Positions 60,601 to 64,000 of a stretch of 64,000 nucleotides of DNA are shown piece by piece; the first letter of the stretch is position 1, and the number at the start of each line of letters is the position of its first letter. The position numbers were made by a program, and so were the translations under genes. The notes beneath the pieces were generated by a model. It saw only the letters and a list, made by a program, of their open reading frames with translations, had not been told where the DNA came from and did not search any database. The DNA comes from Axinella damicornis (lineage: Eukaryota > Porifera > Demospongiae > Axinellida > Axinellidae). The DNA lies in assembly GCA_963931865.1 (NCBI GenBank), contig OZ007509.1, forward strand, positions 14,468,048 through 14,532,047, written 5' to 3'.

Positions 60601-60759
60601 ACCATAAGTTAATGATTCACCTGGCTTGAGGACCAAGGTCAAGATTGGTTGTCCCTCCATGCTGTAGCTCACCACGTGGCTCCGTCCCTCGTCCCTGTGC
60701 GTTAAATCGTCCATCAAAATGGACTTCACAGTTTCTAACTCCTCCATCAATGCCTCCAT
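54610..60759 (-). CDS. 5' exons of the RNA repair gene (RWD domain), reconstructed
   Basis: Exon 1 is 60759-60621: ATG with an in-frame TAG 24 bases upstream, encoding MEALMEELETVKSILMDDL ... ILTLVLKP, the first helix and strands of an RWD domain, ending CCAG|GTGAAT in phase 1. Exon 2 is 54678-54610: acceptor GAGACCAG|CG, encoding RLTMTEKKFVYLILSIPVPG and ending TTTT|GTATGT in phase 1. It joins exon 3 (AT|GTGTACCCG) to give VYPSEIPEI, the YPxxxP turn of RWD domains. All three phases agree and the product reads as one RWD fold similar in layout to RNF25. The weak point is the poor pyrimidine tract before exon 2. The roughly 5.9-kb intron 1 is filled with mobile DNA. RNA reads across 60621|54678 and 54610|54365 would settle it. 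Confidence 0.55.
54845..55275. repeat. Left minisatellite arm, about 21-bp unit
   Basis: Units of the type AGTACCCGAACCATGTCGGC, with a terminal subfamily reading CCGATGCATGTCGGCCAGTA. The long repetitive frames on both strands (GYWPT, QYPNHVG) are by-products of the array. Confidence 0.93.
55359..56345 (+). CDS. Four-exon gene inside the foldback element, 239 residues, unrecognised family
   Basis: Exons 55359-55554, 55624-55763, 55865-56227 and 56325-56345 (stop TAG); donors GCG|GTACGT, ACA|GTATGG, GAA|GTGAGT; acceptors AACAG, GCAG, ATAG; all phases agree. The start is in a strong context (GCCATGG). Residues 1-110 are basic and low-complexity, with a helical start (MAKRKLIKLSQSLRSKADD), a PSPPPPQRSSRPR stretch and a Lys-rich helix (LFQKAEKLSKALK). 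Residues about 112-225 form a compact predicted domain: MRRTNAGLFVRHSTYLEIAV, GETVVLKLFKMNGAI, SDDIQGTGGFKRPWSLGNYL, SRVKIGVGMV. I do not recognise it; it is not a transposase I know. It lies wholly between the element's arms, so it is either an element-encoded accessory protein or a captured host gene. Its intact frames suggest recent function. Confidence 0.65.
56618..56861. repeat. Right minisatellite arm, inverted relative to the left
   Basis: About ten units of GGTTCGGGTACTGGCCGACA ending in the GCATCGGGTA subfamily and the terminus; mirror image of the left arm. Confidence 0.93.
58423..58554 (+). pseudogene. Ty3/gypsy integrase zinc-binding (H2C2) fragment
   Basis: The frame SSHLGVKRALEIVTAKYYWP then GLTQDVKEYVKGY matches the classic HLGVKKT...YYWPGM..DVKEYVKSC spacing of the integrase N-terminal domain. 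The terminal cysteine pair is lost and a stop follows, so it is a decayed piece. Confidence 0.75.
58849..59165 (+). repeat. Dispersed repeat, longer copy, with ATGGCGGC start and splice donor
   Basis: Homologous in blocks to 32180-32310. It contains CACTCCTGGTAG near its left end; an inverted CTACCAGGAGTG lies at 59318-59329. An exon-like segment ATG 59118 to 59165 encodes MAADGTTKALVSPPQR and ends AAAG|GTGAGT. Probably the 5' end and first exon of a DNA transposon. Confidence 0.5.
59550..59795 (-). pseudogene. Fragment of an ISL2EU/DDE_Tnp_4-type transposase
   Basis: The frame DIFRLELISSRDDYVRFYTG followed by FISYE resembles the segment just upstream of the catalytic core in ISL2EU-type (PIF/Harbinger-related) transposases, where a FYTG(F/L)xS(Y/F) motif is typical. 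No catalytic domain is attached. Confidence 0.4.
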
Positions 60760-61160
60760 CGTGCACCAGCCAGCTCGAAACTACAAACCATCTGAGGGTC
60801 CGATCTAGAGGAGTGTTCGACGAAAGTTTGAGATGGGATCTGCTTTCATACACATTCGGGGACGTTGTGCAACTTGATTGCTTCGTCATGCGATTGCACA
60901 ACGCTCGTTTATGATGTTTGGGAATGGGATCTAACTTAAGGTTCCTGGAACCGGAACGAGACAAGACACTTGCACCGGATGTCGGCGGCCGGCCGCGCTG
61001 CACACTGCTATATAGCCACGTTTCCCACCAAGTCAGTAGTTAGCAGTATACTGCTGTACAGTTTGCAACTGCGTACGTGTGTGCAGCCTGGCCTGCTACC
61101 AAGAGTTTGACTGTAAGTTTTTATTTAAAGCAGCTAGCTAAGTAAACAGGTGCTAGTCTC
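60760..61160. promoter_or_regulatory. Probable divergent promoter of the RNA repair gene and the next gene
   Basis: 401 bp between opposite start codons. It contains GGCGGCCGGCCGC, CTATATAGCCACG and a palindromic AGCAGTATACTGCTG. Inferred from geometry. Confidence 0.35.
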
Positions 61161-61300
61161 ATGGCTGAGAACAAAATTTATACACAGAGCGTAGCGAAGC
61201 CAGACCTCTGCAGCGAGCAGGGCGTGGCTAGGCTTCGTGAGCCAGCAAACTGCGCGCTCGCTTGCAAGGTGTTGTACGCTACAATAAAGCAGGTGTACAG
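61161..61300 (+). CDS. Possible first coding exon of an unidentified gene
   Basis: ATG to TACAG|GTTAGT, 46 codons plus two bases: MAENKIYTQSVAKPDLCSEQ, then REPANCALACKVLYATIKQV. No family recognised and no following exon found inside the window. Divergent with the RNA repair gene. Confidence 0.35.
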
Positions 61301-62705
61301 GTTAGTTGAGTGCACATACATCCCTTGCTCCATGCCCTCCGGGAGTCCCTGCATGCTTGCAATTTAATTTGTTACTGTATACTGTGGTTAGTTCACATAG
61401 CTATCCAATTACAAAATTTAGTGCACCCCATACCCCCACTAAGGCAAGTATCTGCTATTAAATATACTGTAGTGGTAATGTTATATTATTGATATGTGCA
61501 CATGACAATCTCCCACGTACCTAGATACCTCCTCTGCGCAGCATTTTTCGCATGCTGTTATTATAGCAGCTAGTATGAGTCACTATTTCTGACCCGGTAT
61601 GTGAGTAGGAGTGATACTATACAGTATAGCTACTGTCATGCCTGTCATTAAAAATATTTCTAACAGGTGATTTCATGCTATCTTTGTAGCAATAGCAAAG
61701 TACCTGGTAGAAGTCAAGCTGGCTCCTTTAAGGTTATTCATAACATTGGCTCCAGATCCATCCTATGGAGCCCAATCAGTGGGAAACTTTCATAATTTCG
61801 GGATGAAAGCTAGAAAATAGTTGTATCTATTTATCCTTGACAGAGATTGTTTTTCTGCTAATTTGCCTATTACTTCTTCATGACAACCAAGTCAAAAATT
61901 GAAAGTGAGCTCCACCCACTGCATCATGTACAAGTTAGTGATTTCATGTGATTATACTCAGAGAAGTGTGCATGCATGCCGGCTACCAGTATACATATGA
62001 ATCTTATGAGATAGACAGTCCCCGCTTTAAAACTAAATGACAACTTTCCAAACCCAAGTTACATGCTTCAGAAAGTGTATAGAGTACCAGGGATCGGAAG
62101 TAGGAATTGAGATACTGAATTGAAGGTTACGAATAAGGGTAATGTACAGTGTGAGGTGTTAAGGGGGCCTCTAGCCTCGTTCCCAGGCTCTCGTTCTAGA
62201 GAACGAGAGCCTGGGAATGAAGCTAGGGGGCCTCTGGGAAGACTGCTAGCTTTTTGGCAATTCTGTGAGTGATGACCGGCAATTTGGCAGAGAGTCGAAA
62301 GCCTTGGTTAAGTCAAACAGCTTCAGGAGAGTAATCCTCCATGCATATGGGTTGCAGAGAGAATAATAGTGCTCCGTTTACCTGCAAAGTGCCTCGTTGA
62401 TTCTGCACTGGGCAGTAGCTAATTATGTACATTCCATCTGGAAGGGCCACCAATATATAGCTCACACTATATACTGGGTAATTGTTCAAGCTCATGGTGT
62501 GGTGGACCATTATTTGTACAGCACGCATGTAATTGGCACAAGTTGATTGTCACCTCGGTCATGTGCATGCAAAATTTAATATGTATACTCCTTGTTCTGC
62601 ATTGTACAGTACTGCATTACACCCACTCACGCTGCCCCACAATGTGATGCATTCTCCAGGTTATATTTATGGCAGGTTGCTAGGTGGTTGCTAAGATTAT
62701 AGAAG
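61301..62705. other. AT-rich stretch without recognised gene
   Basis: Contains one short MITE (62172-62225). A minus-strand open stretch ending at CAG|GTAAAC near 62381 (NNYPVYSVSYILVALPDGMY) could be an exon, unsupported otherwise. Confidence 0.5.
62172..62225. mobile_element. 54-bp palindromic MITE with 9-bp target duplication
   Basis: TAGCCTCGTTCCCAGGCTCT paired with AGAGCCTGGGAATGAAGCTA. GGGGGCCTC is duplicated at 62163-62171 and 62226-62234. Confidence 0.85.
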
Positions 62706-62738
62706 ATGGGTAAGAAGCCCACAGAACAGCTGCTTCGG
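62706..62738 (+). CDS. Possible short first coding exon
   Basis: ATG to CGG|GTATGT encodes MGKKPTEQLLR. The -3 adenine and strong donor are consistent with a first exon; the downstream part would lie beyond the window. Weak evidence. Confidence 0.25.
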
Positions 62739-62770
62739 GTATGTATATCAGGTGTGAACAGTGACCAGAT

Positions 62771-63347
62771 TAGTCTCGTGCCCAGCCCTTCACGCGCACC
62801 CCCGCAGAGAAGGTCTGGTGTTTTGAGTGCGATTTCTTGTCACTAACACGTACCTTTCCCATCTGGAATTTGAGATGGCCAATGAAATTGTAGAGCATGC
62901 ACGTAATTTAGTACTAATTATTGTGGGTTATGTCACCGATCGATCGAGGAGTCAAAAACAGCTCAGTTTAAACAGCTTGTAACGAGGACTTACTTCGCTG
63001 TTGGTTGATGACATCCCTTCGTAGCTTCTATAACCTTTCAGCCACCTCCAACTTCGAAGAACAACGGATTACGGCAAAACCAGAATAACGAAGAAGAAGT
63101 CCACCACCCTTCTGTTAGCAGCCGATGTTTCGGGGGTTAGGGGATGTCACTGACTACTTGAAGGTAGGGCTACATGACAAATAGTACAGAAAGGAGCGTT
63201 TATCTTCAAGTTTCTCTGATAATTGCAATCTTAGCGCTCTCAGCACTTCAATTACACCTACACTGGACACGCCTCTGTGACAAGAAATGTAACTCAAACC
63301 ACCAGATGTTCTCTGCTGGTGGGCGTGGATGTCTGGGCACGAGACTA
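62771..63347. mobile_element. TAGTCTCG-family element, 577 bp
   Basis: Left TAGTCTCGTGCCCAG and right CTGGGCACGAGACTA. TGACCAGAT is duplicated at 62762-62770 and 63348-63356 (9 bp). Same family as 11360-11984. Confidence 0.88.
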
Positions 63348-63628
63348 TGACCAGATATGGCAACTCTTCACACCTGATATCTTAGCAACCACATAGCAAC
63401 AAGCTATGCCTGTTTAATCACCCTCCTATCCGGGGATGTTATGGTTTATAACCCCTCTCCGTTGGGGTATAGGGCTTATAAACCAGCAACTAATACATAC
63501 AGTATTTTATTCTAATACCAGTATCAGGTCGTGCATGGATCCCAGTTGACCAAAATTGTTGGTATTTTGATGATCTGTGCCTATATGATGCCCTCTGATA
63601 GGCCAAATCTATAGTTCCATAGTAGCTA

Positions 63629-63884
63629 GCCTCGTACCCAGGCCCATGCGCGGAACATGGAAGAGGCCTGGTGACACTTGGCAAGATTCCTGTATGTGCA
63701 GTCAGCATAATTGTGTAAGCGATTACATTCCTTACTTGGATGCATTCGAATTCACGCGGCAGATAGCTGTTGGTGGTAGCTAAGTAAAAGTCCTTGCCAA
63801 GGAGTGACCAGAGGTGAGTTTTTGCCAAGTGTCACCATGGAGGCCCTTTTCCACATTCCGCGCGTGGGCCTGGGTATGAGGCTA
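63629..63884. mobile_element. Nested palindromic element, TAGCCTCG termini
   Basis: The outer TAGCCTCGTACCCAGGCCCA pairs with TGGGCCTGGGTATGAGGCTA; the next block GGTGACACTTGGCAA at 63669 pairs with TTGCCAAGTGTCACC at 63821. TAGTTCCA occurs on both flanks, but seven bases separate it from the left terminus. Confidence 0.65.
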
Positions 63885-64000
63885 TAGTTCCACAGGACCA
63901 GGCAGAGACCTGATGATCAGGAGAGACTCGTTCCCATACCACTGGTATTTGGACGGCTTAATTTATGATTGTGCATGCATGTCTACTGGCTAGGCCCACA

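Larger units (their letters stand above)
56870..60620. other. Rest of RNA repair gene intron 1, transposon debris
   Basis: Possible plus-strand first-exon-like site at 57121-57123 (ATG|GTAAGT); a plus-strand open exon-like stretch about 58040-58250 (KAAKQALRKRAKFFRSLL) ending in a GTAAGT donor; a gypsy integrase fragment (58423-58554); a dispersed repeat (58849-59165); an ISL2EU-like transposase fragment (59550-59795); poly-C at 60330-60348; AGGGTCTGG-type MITE pieces at 60470-60560. Confidence 0.5.

Overview
The window is nuclear DNA of an early-branching animal, most likely a sponge (my guess; a cnidarian or placozoan is not excluded). The evidence is spliced GT-AG genes with phase-consistent short exons, animal-specific families (a TNF ligand, caveolins, an RCC1/BTB protein, AMPK gamma), divergent gene pairs sharing short promoters, and dense small palindromic transposons, minisatellites and dinucleotide tracts. 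There are no rRNA, tRNA or CRISPR features. A 200-base assembly gap lies at 34376-34575.

Layout. 0.6-2.8 kb (-): the 5' part of an RCBTB-type gene. Sharing its promoter, 3.2-17.8 kb (+): a large gene for a probable BAR-like docking protein with phosphotyrosine motifs. 18.1-20.9 kb (-): a complete three-exon TNF-superfamily ligand. 20.9-32.6 kb: about 11.7 kb with no gene I can support, rich in decayed repeats. 32.6-43.4 kb (+): an AMPK gamma gene whose CBS1 exons are missing at the gap. 43.9-48.9 kb (+): two tandem caveolin genes; a frameshifted copy of the last AMPK gamma exon lies between them, so the duplicated unit was that exon plus the caveolin gene. The second caveolin is broken at its start by a 110-bp palindromic transposon. 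49.4-60.8 kb (-): a very large multidomain RNA end-processing/repair protein, mostly one 4.96-kb exon, with two small 5' exons that I reconstruct. Its first intron holds a 2.0-kb foldback element carrying its own four-exon gene, plus gypsy and ISL2EU-like remnants. 61-64 kb: a possible divergent first exon and more repeats.

Most notable: (1) one predicted 1721-residue polypeptide joining RWD, CCCH finger, MJ1316-type domain, two 2H phosphoesterase modules, a polynucleotide-kinase-like P-loop domain, a HAD phosphatase, a polymerase-beta/poly(A)-polymerase-type nucleotidyltransferase and R3H, with catalytic motifs intact; (2) a foldback transposon with 8-bp target duplications and minisatellite arms around an intact spliced gene; (3) an AMPK gamma intron that begins with (GT)n and ends with (CA)n, able to fold its splice sites together; (4) many palindromic elements with 9-bp target duplications, one of which inactivates a caveolin copy.
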